Assembly: GCF_010091945.1 (NCBI RefSeq)
Contig: NZ_WVIE01000005.1
Coordinates: 162,009-226,008, forward strand
DNA: 64,000 nucleotides
Reading direction: 5' to 3'
DNA from: Myxacorys almedinensis A
Lineage (GTDB): Bacteria; Cyanobacteriota; Cyanobacteriia; Leptolyngbyales; Leptolyngbyaceae
This document shows positions 35,804-43,711 of this stretch, piece by piece. The notes below the pieces were generated by a model, which saw only the letters and a program-made list of their open reading frames with translations, made no database searches and had not been told where the DNA came from. Numbering within the stretch: position 1 is the first letter of the stretch; every line of letters starts with the position of its first letter. The position numbers and the translations under genes were made by a program.

Positions 35804-35925
35804 GCGATCGCTAAAGTTGAATACAACGATCGACAATAGAGCGCGATCGCTGAACAAGATTAGCAAAGGTGAACGATGGCGCGATCGCTTATTCATCCCA
35901 GGGCGATCGACAGCGGAGCGATCGC
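35804..35925. repeat. HIP1-flanked spacer repeats, second cluster
   Basis: Unit 35804-35850 is the TAAAGTTGAATAC type. Then come AAGATTAGCAAAGGTG, and unit 35881-35925 of the TCATCCCAGGGCGATCGACA type, each bounded by GCGATCGC. The spacer to 36031 has the promoter of the next TA operon and no gene. Confidence 0.75.
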
Positions 35926-36031
35926 AGGAATGATGTTGAACAATGGAGCGATCTCTGAACAGTTCAGAGGTGCGATCTAGATTCTGACACGCACTTGCTA
36001 AAATAAAGTCAATTCCTCTGTCAGTCTCAGT

Positions 36032-36322
36032 ATGATGACTCCTAAAGAAGAACTGATTCAAGCCATTGATCAATCACCTGATCAAGTTGTGCATACTCTT
36101 TTAGAGATTCTGAGAGTTTTGCAGCGTCAATCGATGCTGGCAGACCATCAATCTAGGCAAGTGGCGAACTCGAACCATGAGACAGTCTCACCCAGGTTGC
36201 ATCGCAAGCAAGGCGTTCTTGTAATTGAAACGGGGCGGTTAGAAGGATTTGATATGAATGCGTTCATTGGAGAAATGAGAGAGGAACGAATTCAAAATCA
36301 GATTGAGCAGGTCGATTTGTGA
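36032..36322 (+). CDS. Antitoxin of the 36-kb PIN module
   Basis: At 96 residues it starts (M)MTPKEELIQAIDQSPDQVVH (ATG 36032 or 36035). The N-terminal about 35 residues are paralogous to the antitoxin at 31549, while the rest differs (VLVIETGRLEGFDMNAFIGE, EERIQNQIEQ), consistent with each antitoxin tail fitting its own toxin. The stop overlaps the toxin start by 4 bp (GTGA). Confidence 0.78.
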   Translation: MMTPKEELIQAIDQSPDQVVHTLLEILRVLQRQSMLADHQSRQVANSNHETVSPRLHRKQGVLVIETGRLEGFDMNAFIGEMREERIQNQIEQVDL

Positions 36323-36777
36323 ACGTTTTGTATGATACTTCTGTGCTAATTGCGGCATTGTTGATTGAACATGAAAATCATGATCTTGCTCTGTCTCGAC
36401 TTGAGATGGCACATCAAGGCGTGGTGAAAGGATATGTTTCGACGCACACTTTAGCAGAGCTTTATTCTGTCATGACTCGTTTACCGCCGCCGTTGAGAGT
36501 TTTACCGGATGAGGCAGAAGTTGCGACCCTTGCGGTATCTGCGGAGCAGCGCGCGGATTTATTAGACTACTTGGAGCCTGTGCCTTTGTTTGCCGACGAG
36601 TATCAGCAGGCGATTCGACGAGTGGTGACATTGAAGCTTGTTGGAGGTGGAATCTTTGATGCGGTGATTGCTCAGGCTGCTCTGAAGGCTAAAGTGGAGC
36701 AGCTTTTGACGTTTAATCCTAAAGATTTCATACGACTGGAAGATGAGGTCGCATCGATCGTGCAAGTGCCTTCGTGA
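36319..36777 (+). CDS. PIN-domain toxin carrying an in-frame repeat insertion
   Basis: GTG at 36319 gives MNVLYDTSVLIAALLIEHEN with catalytic D6, the second motif THTLAELYSVM (E) and the third GGGIFDAVIAQAA (D), then LLTFNPKDFIRL. All catalytic positions are visible. Residues 69-79 (ATLAVSAEQRA) are encoded by repeat copy 4 in reverse orientation. Without it the chain would read EVAIADLLDYLEPVPLF, which suits the family. The net 8-codon insertion keeps frame and lies in a loop region between helices, so the toxin may still work. Confidence 0.85.
   Translation: MNVLYDTSVLIAALLIEHENHDLALSRLEMAHQGVVKGYVSTHTLAELYSVMTRLPPPLRVLPDEAEVATLAVSAEQRADLLDYLEPVPLFADEYQQAIRRVVTLKLVGGGIFDAVIAQAALKAKVEQLLTFNPKDFIRLEDEVASIVQVPS
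36523..36554. repeat. HIP1-interrupting 25-nt repeat, copy 4 (inverted, inside a PIN gene)
   Basis: GCGA (36523-36526) and CGC (36552-36554) bracket the reverse complement of the 25-nt element: CCCTTGCGGTAT, then CTGC-GGA-GCAG. It starts exactly on codon 69 of the PIN toxin. Confidence 0.85.
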
Positions 36778-36917
36778 GTTTGAGTTAGCACTTGGCAAAG
36801 ATTTCAGGGGGCGATCGCGCCTTGAAGTGATGCGATCGCTCTCTGGTTCTAAACCGCGATCGTACTTCTCACTTGAAATCAATGCCTTGCGATCGCATCT
36901 CGCAAAGGGTCTGAAGC

Positions 36918-37075
36918 GCGATCGCTGCTTATCCCAATACGATCTACAAAAGAGCGCGATCGCAGAACACGATTAGCAAGGATGCTGCGCGATCGCTGCT
37001 CATCCCAGTACGATCGACAATAGGGCGCGATCGATAAAGTTGAATACAACGATCGTTCATAGACGAGATCGCACT
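36918..37075. repeat. HIP1-flanked spacer repeats, third cluster
   Basis: Units 36918-36963 and 36989-37034 (CATCCCAGTACGATCGACAA type) are linked by CGATTAGCAAGGATG and followed by a TAAAGTTGAATACAACGATC unit (37026-37075). The order of units matches the 33.4-kb locus, with HIP1 uninterrupted here. The whole 36778-37167 gap has no gene. Confidence 0.75.
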
Positions 37076-37167
37076 ACGAGATCGGCGATCGCGCTTAGAT
37101 AATTTCGGGACATTCTTGAGAAAAATGGGGACAGGATTTGCGAATGAACATATGTTTTGGTATGAGT

Positions 37168-38202
37168 TTAGGGCGTATCAACAAGGTATTTATAAAGGTC
37201 ATCAATCACGGCATTAGCAGCAGACGGATCACTCCATATCCATGTCCAAAAATCGACGAGAAAAACCTGATTATTTTTAACAGCTTTTAGCTGCTTCCAA
37301 ATGGGCTTTTTCTTTAATCTCTGATAAGTCTCCATTTCTCCCCAATCATAAGTATATAGAAGGAATAAAATGTCGCCATCTAGTATATCCAGTCTTTCCT
37401 CAGAGATATTATAAATTCCACCACCAGGCTTAATAACATCCTGCACTGCTGGGCGTTGCAGTCCAACATCATTAAGAATAGAACCCGCAAATGAATTTTT
37501 GACTAAAACATAATTGTTGGAAGGAGAAGTACTAGCAACCGAAATGGTTCGATTTTCATAAAGATCACCTAATGCTGCTTTGAGTTCTTCAACTCTCTGA
37601 TAGTATTGTTCCCAGACTTGCTGCGCCTCTGATTCTTTCCCTAGTATTTCAGCCACCAAATTAAATTGGTCTTTCCAGTCGGGCATATTAAAAGGAATGA
37701 GTACCGTAGGCGCAATTTGAGAAAGTAAAGGATATACTGGCTTGAGGGCTGCCCAAGCCAAGATTAAATCAGGCTTAAGCAGGGAGATTTTTTCCAAATT
37801 AGGGTTATCTGGAAGTCCTACTTGCTGGATTCCCTCTATCTTTTCACCTAAAAAAGATTGTTCACGCAAATAGTCTCCTTTAAGATCCTCAAGTGTATTA
37901 GCATTACTACCAATGGGTTTAACACCTAAAGTGAGTGCATGACTTAGCAAACCATAGTGTGAAAGAACAACAACCCGTTTAGGTTCATTGGGAACGCAGG
38001 CTTCCCCCATTGAGTGTTTTACAACTTGGCAAGGTATTGAGATATTCGCTGCGTGTTCTTTTGAAATGTTGCTCAGTTGCATCTTTGAACTGTTGCAAGC
38101 TGTAACCAAAAGAACGGATAAAGCCATTAATAGCAATGGCTTCATTACCACATAACTCATCAGGTATTTCTTCACATTCATTGGGCTAGTTTTCCACAGC
38201 AT
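37168..38202 (-). CDS. Iron-siderophore ABC transporter substrate-binding lipoprotein
   Basis: This class III periplasmic binding protein of the FecB/FhuD type has about 344 residues. The lipobox LLVTAC follows a hydrophobic signal, so it is a lipoprotein; ATG at 38202, 38181 or 38145 are all possible starts. Typical blocks are PKRVVVLSHYGLLSHALTLG, LEKISLLKPDLILAW and FLVDFWTWIWSD. It lies 52 bp after the TonB receptor gene on the same strand and should accept the ferric complex in the periplasm. No permease or ATPase genes are adjacent, so it must use one encoded elsewhere. Confidence 0.9.
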   Translation of the reverse strand: MLWKTSPMNVKKYLMSYVVMKPLLLMALSVLLVTACNSSKMQLSNISKEHAANISIPCQVVKHSMGEACVPNEPKRVVVLSHYGLLSHALTLGVKPIGSNANTLEDLKGDYLREQSFLGEKIEGIQQVGLPDNPNLEKISLLKPDLILAWAALKPVYPLLSQIAPTVLIPFNMPDWKDQFNLVAEILGKESEAQQVWEQYYQRVEELKAALGDLYENRTISVASTSPSNNYVLVKNSFAGSILNDVGLQRPAVQDVIKPGGGIYNISEERLDILDGDILFLLYTYDWGEMETYQRLKKKPIWKQLKAVKNNQVFLVDFWTWIWSDPSAANAVIDDLYKYLVDTP

Positions 38203-38254
38203 TAAACTCTATGAAATTTGTGCTAGTTATCGAATAAATAGCACAAAATGCTAG

Positions 38255-40795
38255 TTAAAACTCCCAACTAACGGAGCCAACAATGGTCAGTGGGTTTCCT
38301 CTGTTAATATAAAGTGTGCCAAAGTTGGCAGAGCTAACATAGTCAATGTCAAAGAGGTTACGAACATTGATTGCTGCATTGAACCCGTTTCGACGATAGT
38401 AAATTGCAGCATCAGTCCGCAGGTAATCTCGTACTTGAAATGAGTTTGCCAGATCGCCTTGGCGCTCACCCACGTAAAATAGCCCTAAGCCAAATCCTAA
38501 CCCTTGCAAATCTCCTTCTTGAATAGTGTAAGTGCTCCAGAGGCTTGCTTGATGCTGTGGCACATTTATAAAGCGATTCCCGACTGTACTGGGTATGGAA
38601 TTATCTTCGGTGACTTGTGTGTCTGTGAGTGCGTAGGAAGCAATGATATTCCAGCCTGGTAAAATTTCACCCGCCACATCTAACTCAATTCCACGACTTC
38701 GCTGTTCTCCAACTTGCACCTGGAAACCTTGTCTTGCTAAATCGGGATCAGGGTCGGGAGTTAGAACGTTTGTTTTAGTGAGATTATAGGCAGCTAGAGT
38801 CGTTGACAGCTTACCATCAAGAAAGTCAACTTTGACACCAATTTCATATTGAGTACCCCTAGTTGGCTCAAACGGCTTATTATCTTGATTACGCCCTGAT
38901 GCTGGACGGAAGGATTGAACATAGCTAGTATAAAGTGAAACATTTTTACTGGGCTGATAAACTAAGCCAATGCGAGGACTAAAAGCTCCGTCATTTTGAG
39001 ATGTCCTATCACCATCTATTGGCCCGGTTTCATTGGATATCCAATCGTAGCGACCGCCAATCAGCATTTTTAGATTATCACTAAAGGCAATTTGATCTTG
39101 CAGGTAAACTCCATAGGATTGACTAATGCCAAGATCGGTTAACAGAGCAGGTGGAATTTCTGGCAGTGGGACATTATAATTTGGGTTGAAAATATCTAGA
39201 CGGGGCAGATCGACAGCATCGCCACTAAACCCAAAATAATTTACTTCACGGTTGAAGTCAAATCCAGCTACAAGCTGATGGGAGATTGAGCCAGTCTTAA
39301 ACTTTCCAACCACATCAATGAGTCCAAAGTATTTATCTTCTGCCTCGGCAACCTTAAAGGCAAAGAAATCTGAAAGGAAACGATCCTCCAATAAACTCCC
39401 GTATTCAATCGCTTTATAAAAAAAAGAAGAAAAAGCGGCCGAAAAACCATGACGAAGTTGCCAATTATCGTTAAATTCGTGATTTAGAGTATAACCAAAT
39501 CTTTGATTCTCAGACTCTACTTCCAAAGAGTAGTAAGGACTAACATTCTTAGGTATAAAGCTACCATCACTAAGGAGAGGTTCATAAGCAACATTTCCAA
39601 CACTCTTACCATATTCATAAAAAAGATTTAGGGTTGTGCGATCGCCTAATTTAAATGAAATCGAAGGCGAAATGCTTGTTATGAACTCACTGACAGAGGT
39701 ATCCTTAAATCCGCCTCCACCTCCATAAGCAGCAATTAAGCGATACAGAACATTTTTGTCCTCAGTTAAAGGACCCGATAGGTCAATGCTGGGTTGATAA
39801 AATCCATAGTTCCCTACGTCAATTCCTATTCTGTAGTAAGGTTCAGCCAGAGGTTTCCGAGTCACATAATTAATCACCCCGCCTGGTTCTAAAGCTCCAA
39901 ACAAAACTGATGCCGGACCTTTCAGCACCTCTACCTGCTCAATGACTCCAATCGGCGTAAAAGTGCCACTGAGTATTCCATCACGAAAGTTACCAGCCCT
40001 CCTGGTCGAAAATCCTCGAATAATAACATCACTGGCTTCAGGCGAAGCTGCGTTATTGTCACCGCCTTGAACCATACCACTGATAGTCTCTAGTGATTCA
40101 ATCTCCCGTTGCACATTTCGATCTTCTAGCACCTGTCGCGGTACAACCTGAATCGATTGGGGAATATCTCGAATCGGCGTATCTGTCCGCGTCGCCGTAC
40201 TCGCATTCGGCACTCGATAGCCTCGCGCTCCCTCTCCCGTCACCGTAATTTCTTCTTCTGCCGCATCCTCATCCGGTTCCACACTCAAAATTAAACCTTG
40301 ATCGCTCTTCACAATTTCCGCAAGAGGCGCGATCACATCTCCCACAATCCGAATCTGTACCGTCGCAGCATTCACCTGAGTTGCGGTTACTTCTGTGATG
40401 TCGGTTCCTACGGAGTTGCGCTCTGCGCTAAACGCTGGCTTCTCTGCTCGAAACGACTGCTCAGGCAGCGCCAATACCGCATTCGCAATTTCAGCAATCA
40501 GCGTATTTCCTTCTTCTCGCGTGGTGGCTTGCAGCGTTCTCCCATCTGCGGTGTCAATCTGCACCTGGAGCCGACCTGCGATCGGAACCAACCGAATTGC
40601 GGTAATTTGTGCTGTCGCTGCTTCCACCTGTGCCGTCCATTCCTGCACCGTTTTCGCACTGGCAGGCAAATCTCGCGCCTGAAGCACCTTCGCGGGTTCT
40701 GTTGCCCCTGCACTCGCAGCAACGACCACCGACAGAACGCTAACCGTCCAACTCAAACGCTGTAATCTTTGCCCCGCAGCCCATCGCATCGTCAT
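38255..40795 (-). CDS. TonB-dependent siderophore receptor with N-terminal AMIN domain
   Basis: This outer-membrane receptor has 846 residues. After a signal peptide (about 1-31) comes an AMIN domain (about 55-175, ITAIRLVPIAGRLQVQIDTA), a feature of cyanobacterial receptors that may anchor to peptidoglycan. The plug follows (DIPQSIQVVPRQVLEDRNVQ, VEVLKGPASVLFGALEPGG) and then a 22-stranded barrel ending in NPLTIVGSVSWEF with terminal phenylalanine. FhuA/FoxA-type plug features indicate ferric siderophore import. It is first in an operon with the binding lipoprotein. Direct repeats upstream (40868-40909) probably bind the AraC regulator at 41618. Confidence 0.93.
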   Translation of the reverse strand: MTMRWAAGQRLQRLSWTVSVLSVVVAASAGATEPAKVLQARDLPASAKTVQEWTAQVEAATAQITAIRLVPIAGRLQVQIDTADGRTLQATTREEGNTLIAEIANAVLALPEQSFRAEKPAFSAERNSVGTDITEVTATQVNAATVQIRIVGDVIAPLAEIVKSDQGLILSVEPDEDAAEEEITVTGEGARGYRVPNASTATRTDTPIRDIPQSIQVVPRQVLEDRNVQREIESLETISGMVQGGDNNAASPEASDVIIRGFSTRRAGNFRDGILSGTFTPIGVIEQVEVLKGPASVLFGALEPGGVINYVTRKPLAEPYYRIGIDVGNYGFYQPSIDLSGPLTEDKNVLYRLIAAYGGGGGFKDTSVSEFITSISPSISFKLGDRTTLNLFYEYGKSVGNVAYEPLLSDGSFIPKNVSPYYSLEVESENQRFGYTLNHEFNDNWQLRHGFSAAFSSFFYKAIEYGSLLEDRFLSDFFAFKVAEAEDKYFGLIDVVGKFKTGSISHQLVAGFDFNREVNYFGFSGDAVDLPRLDIFNPNYNVPLPEIPPALLTDLGISQSYGVYLQDQIAFSDNLKMLIGGRYDWISNETGPIDGDRTSQNDGAFSPRIGLVYQPSKNVSLYTSYVQSFRPASGRNQDNKPFEPTRGTQYEIGVKVDFLDGKLSTTLAAYNLTKTNVLTPDPDPDLARQGFQVQVGEQRSRGIELDVAGEILPGWNIIASYALTDTQVTEDNSIPSTVGNRFINVPQHQASLWSTYTIQEGDLQGLGFGLGLFYVGERQGDLANSFQVRDYLRTDAAIYYRRNGFNAAINVRNLFDIDYVSSANFGTLYINRGNPLTIVGSVSWEF

Positions 40796-40867
40796 CTCGT
40801 CACACCTTCTTGAAAATCTCTCTCAAGAAATACCAGACCGAGAGAAGCGATCGCAATGGGGACATGG

Positions 40868-40909
40868 GGGACTAGCGGGACTTTTTCTGAGGGCTAGACG
40901 GACTTTTTT
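40868..40909 (-). promoter_or_regulatory. Direct repeats upstream of the siderophore receptor, possible AraC operator
   Basis: GGGACTAGCGGGACTTTTT (40868-40886) and GGGCTAGACGGACTTTTTT (from 40891) are imperfect direct repeats whose CTAG cores are 22 bp apart, two helical turns. They lie about 75-115 bp upstream of the receptor start. Direct repeats at such spacing are typical AraC-family sites, and a PchR-like gene is 0.8 kb away. Confidence 0.5.
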
Positions 40910-40968
40910 CACTGCTGCCTCTGCGATTTACCTAGTACACTGAGGTTAGAAGCACTGTCGGATACTCA

Positions 40969-41229
40969 ATGATGTCCACGCCAGAACAAATTCAAAAAGA
41001 GATCCAAGCGCTACCAGAAGAAGCTCAAAGTCTGCTGATCGATTTTATTGAAATTCTGAAAAAGCGCTATCCTAAGTCCCCAGAGCCAAAAGTAGATGCG
41101 GAGAAAAGCTACTATCAAAAATTCAAAGAGAGCGGATTGATTGGCTTTGTCTCAGTCGAAGAAGACCTCTCCACAACTTACAAACAAGTCTTGTCTGAAC
41201 GCTTAAACACAAAATATGATCATCGCTGA
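40969..41229 (+). CDS. DUF2281-like antitoxin
   Basis: The 86-residue protein starts (M)MSTPEQIQKEIQALPEEAQS and continues LLIDFIEILKKRYP, the helical N-terminus of DUF2281/VapB-type antitoxins. The tail (ESGLIGFVSVEEDLSTTYKQ) is the toxin-binding segment. It overlaps the PIN toxin gene by 14 bp. It is inserted between the receptor operon and its likely AraC regulator. Confidence 0.82.
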   Translation: MMSTPEQIQKEIQALPEEAQSLLIDFIEILKKRYPKSPEPKVDAEKSYYQKFKESGLIGFVSVEEDLSTTYKQVLSERLNTKYDHR

Positions 41230-41629
41230 TACGGGCTTCTGGTTAGCACTCATTGATGAGAAAGACACCTATCACCAAGCCGCCGATCGAGCCTTTCAAA
41301 CCCACAATGAGCCGCTGATTACAACCTGGGCGGTCATGACCGAAACCTGCTATCTTCTGCTCGATCGCAAAGGCGTTCAGGCGCAGTTGAAATTTATCAA
41401 TAGCTATAGTCAAAACCTCTTTACGGTGTTTGATCTAGGAATTCAGCACAGTACAAGAATTGCACAGCTTATGCAGCAATACGCAAACCTGCCAATGGAT
41501 TTAGCCGATGCCTCCTTGGTGATCCTCGCGGAACATCTAGGGCATGGGCGCATTTTCTCCGTTGACCAACGGGACTTCAATACCTATCGCTGGAAAAACA
41601 CTAAACCATTCCAAAATTTACTGCTCTAG
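41216..41629 (+). CDS. PIN-domain toxin (VapC-like)
   Basis: At 137 residues: MIIADTGFWLALIDEKDTYH has catalytic D5, then TTWAVMTETCYLLL (E), NLPMDLADASLVILAE (D) and FSVDQRDFNTYRW, a complete PIN active site. It is coupled to the antitoxin gene by overlap. Its 3' end overlaps that of the convergent AraC gene by 12 bp, suggesting insertion of the module into a tight space. Confidence 0.88.
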   Translation: MIIADTGFWLALIDEKDTYHQAADRAFQTHNEPLITTWAVMTETCYLLLDRKGVQAQLKFINSYSQNLFTVFDLGIQHSTRIAQLMQQYANLPMDLADASLVILAEHLGHGRIFSVDQRDFNTYRWKNTKPFQNLLL

Positions 41630-42622
41630 AATACAAGATCTACTCGTTCTTGCTTTGAGATAGTCTTTAGGATTGGTTCCAAATTTCTTCCGAAACGTTT
41701 CCGCAAAATAGCGTCGATCGCGAAACCCTACCTGCGCCATCACCTCGCCCACCTTCATCTCTCCGGTCATCAACAACTGTTGCGCCTGATCCATCCGATA
41801 ATCATGCAGATAGCCAAACACAGGCTTCCCGAACACTTGTCGAAATCCCTGCTTCAGCGCCTTCTCATTCAGCCCTGCCTGCCGCGCCAATTCTGACAAT
41901 GAAGGCGGTTGATCCAAGTTTCGCAGCAAAATTGTATGAGCATGATGAATGCGATCGACCTCCTCTGCCTTGAGTCGAAACAGTGGCGATCGTCCCTGTT
42001 GCACCTCCTGTTCCTGCTCCAGAATCAGCGCGGCGAGTTCCAGCGCCTTACTCTCCAAATACATCCGCTTCATCAGTCCGCGATAAGGGCATTGAATGAT
42101 CTGCCGCAACACTCCCTGCATGACGGGAGACAACGCCCCCACACGAGCATAAGATGGCTGAGTCGTCCCGATCAACTGCTGAAACTCCAGCGGCACTGTT
42201 CCTTGCTGCCCTGCAAACTCAAGGAAGAACTCTGGCGACATCTCCACTATCACCTCTAGAATCGGAAACTGACCAGAGCAAGTCATGACCCCTTTGGACA
42301 CGACACCACTGCCATGTAGCGCATATTCCAAATTGCCCACCTCTGACACTGGATTTTGATGGTCGCCAGACAGATGACAGTGAAACTGCAACCAAGACTC
42401 ATCTTCTGAAAATGTCATTCGAGAGCGATCGCGCATCCGAAAATCATCAATCAGCACCGTTAGCCCCTCACGCAAGGCAATCTCTCGTCGATACCCTTGC
42501 GCTAGCCAAGTCGGTTTTGGCATCAGCACATCGCACGGATCACCCGGATCGGGATACTCAATCAGATGTGATAACGCTTCCTCCCACTCTGCCCAATCCC
42601 GCTCAGATACCGAAATGGTCAT
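41618..42622 (-). CDS. AraC-family regulator (PchR-like)
   Basis: ATG at 42622 (MTISVSERDWAEWEEALSHL) is preferred to 42658, which adds a non-conserved head. The about 334-residue protein ends in two helix-turn-helix motifs: LSELARQAGLNEKALKQGFR and VGEVMAQVGFRDRRYFAETF, then RKKFGTNPKDYL. The N-terminal sensing domain resembles PchR-type regulators, which sense siderophores and activate receptor genes. The neighbouring receptor operon and the direct repeats at 40868 are the likely target, with the TA pair lying between. Confidence 0.88.
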   Translation of the reverse strand: MTISVSERDWAEWEEALSHLIEYPDPGDPCDVLMPKPTWLAQGYRREIALREGLTVLIDDFRMRDRSRMTFSEDESWLQFHCHLSGDHQNPVSEVGNLEYALHGSGVVSKGVMTCSGQFPILEVIVEMSPEFFLEFAGQQGTVPLEFQQLIGTTQPSYARVGALSPVMQGVLRQIIQCPYRGLMKRMYLESKALELAALILEQEQEVQQGRSPLFRLKAEEVDRIHHAHTILLRNLDQPPSLSELARQAGLNEKALKQGFRQVFGKPVFGYLHDYRMDQAQQLLMTGEMKVGEVMAQVGFRDRRYFAETFRKKFGTNPKDYLKARTSRSCILEQ

Positions 42623-42847
42623 GACAATTCGATCTCTACTGAGAATAATTCTTATCAAAGCTTCTCAGAGCATACCATAGGTCTCCGCTCTGCGACTGGC
42701 TCAAGGATTCGCGAATATCGGTGTGCCCAGATTGGACTCAACAAGGCTAAGATACTGAGGCTGATTCCCCGCGATCGCAAGTGGAAAAGAATTTCGGGGA
42801 ATCAGTCTTGATTTATGATGTTCGTCGGAGTTGTCAAAACCTTCATA

Positions 42848-43648
42848 ATGCTGACCGAAACGCTCAATCTGCCTCGTCCCCGTTGGGATATCATTGCTGT
42901 CACCACTGCCCTACACTTAGGTGCACTTCTCGCATTCTTGCCCCATCACTTTAGTTGGTCAGCCGTCGGAGTGGCGCTCTTTTTACACTGGGTCACGATC
43001 GGGTTAGGAATTTCTCTGGGCTTTCATCGCTTGGCAACTCATCGCAGCTTGCGGGTTCCCAAATGGCTAGAATACGCTCTGATTTTTTGCGGTTCGCTCG
43101 CTGGGCAAGGAGCCGTAATTGGCTGGGTGGGCTACCATCGCATTCATCATCGCTATACCGATACCCCGCTTGATCCTCACAACTCGACTCGGGGCTGGTG
43201 GTGGTGTCATATCAGTTGGTTGATGCACAGCGTTCCTGCAAAAGCAGAACTCGATCGGGTCACCAAAGATATTGCAAATGATCCCTTTTATCGATTTTGC
43301 CACCAGTATTACATCGTGTTTCAGCTTGGCTTAGCTGTTTTGCTCTACGCGCTGGGAGGCTGGTCGTTTGTGGTGTGGGGAATTTTTGTGCGGTTGTTTT
43401 TCGGCTTCCATGCGACGTGTTTTGTCAACAGCGCGTGTCATATGTTTGGCTATCGCACCTATGAAACAAGCGATCGCTCGACCAACTGTTGGTGGGTAGC
43501 ACTCCTGACCTACGGCGAAGGCTGGCACAACAATCACCATGCGTTTCAATCTTCTGCGCGTCATGGCTTGCAGTGGTGGGAACTGGATCTCACATGGCTG
43601 ACGATTTGCGGTTTGCAAAAGCTAGGACTTGCAACCCACCTCAAATAG
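42848..43648 (+). CDS. desC: Acyl-lipid desaturase, DesC (delta-9) type
   Basis: ATG at 42848 (MLTETLNLPRPRWDIIAVTT) begins at the family start; an in-frame start at 42815 is possible. The three di-iron histidine boxes are GFHRLATHRS, YHRIHHRYTD and GEGWHNNHHAF. About four membrane helices are apparent. The 266 residues fit the acyl-lipid delta-9 desaturases that introduce the first double bond into membrane fatty acids in cyanobacteria, with fluidity and cold response as known roles. DesC1/DesC2 position specificity cannot be read. Confidence 0.9.
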   Translation: MLTETLNLPRPRWDIIAVTTALHLGALLAFLPHHFSWSAVGVALFLHWVTIGLGISLGFHRLATHRSLRVPKWLEYALIFCGSLAGQGAVIGWVGYHRIHHRYTDTPLDPHNSTRGWWWCHISWLMHSVPAKAELDRVTKDIANDPFYRFCHQYYIVFQLGLAVLLYALGGWSFVVWGIFVRLFFGFHATCFVNSACHMFGYRTYETSDRSTNCWWVALLTYGEGWHNNHHAFQSSARHGLQWWELDLTWLTICGLQKLGLATHLK

Positions 43649-43711
43649 GCAAAACCGCTCCGCGCCGTTTACAGCCGTTCTCCCTGGCTTAAGCCCCATC
43701 CACCCATCAAC

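Noticed and set aside
31321..37100. Spacer repeats as a CRISPR array
   Set aside because: Units are irregularly spaced, lie between genes, vary in sequence and have no cas genes nearby.
40298..40765. + strand open frames within the TonB receptor gene
   Set aside because: They are antisense to the AMIN domain with no recognisable protein features.
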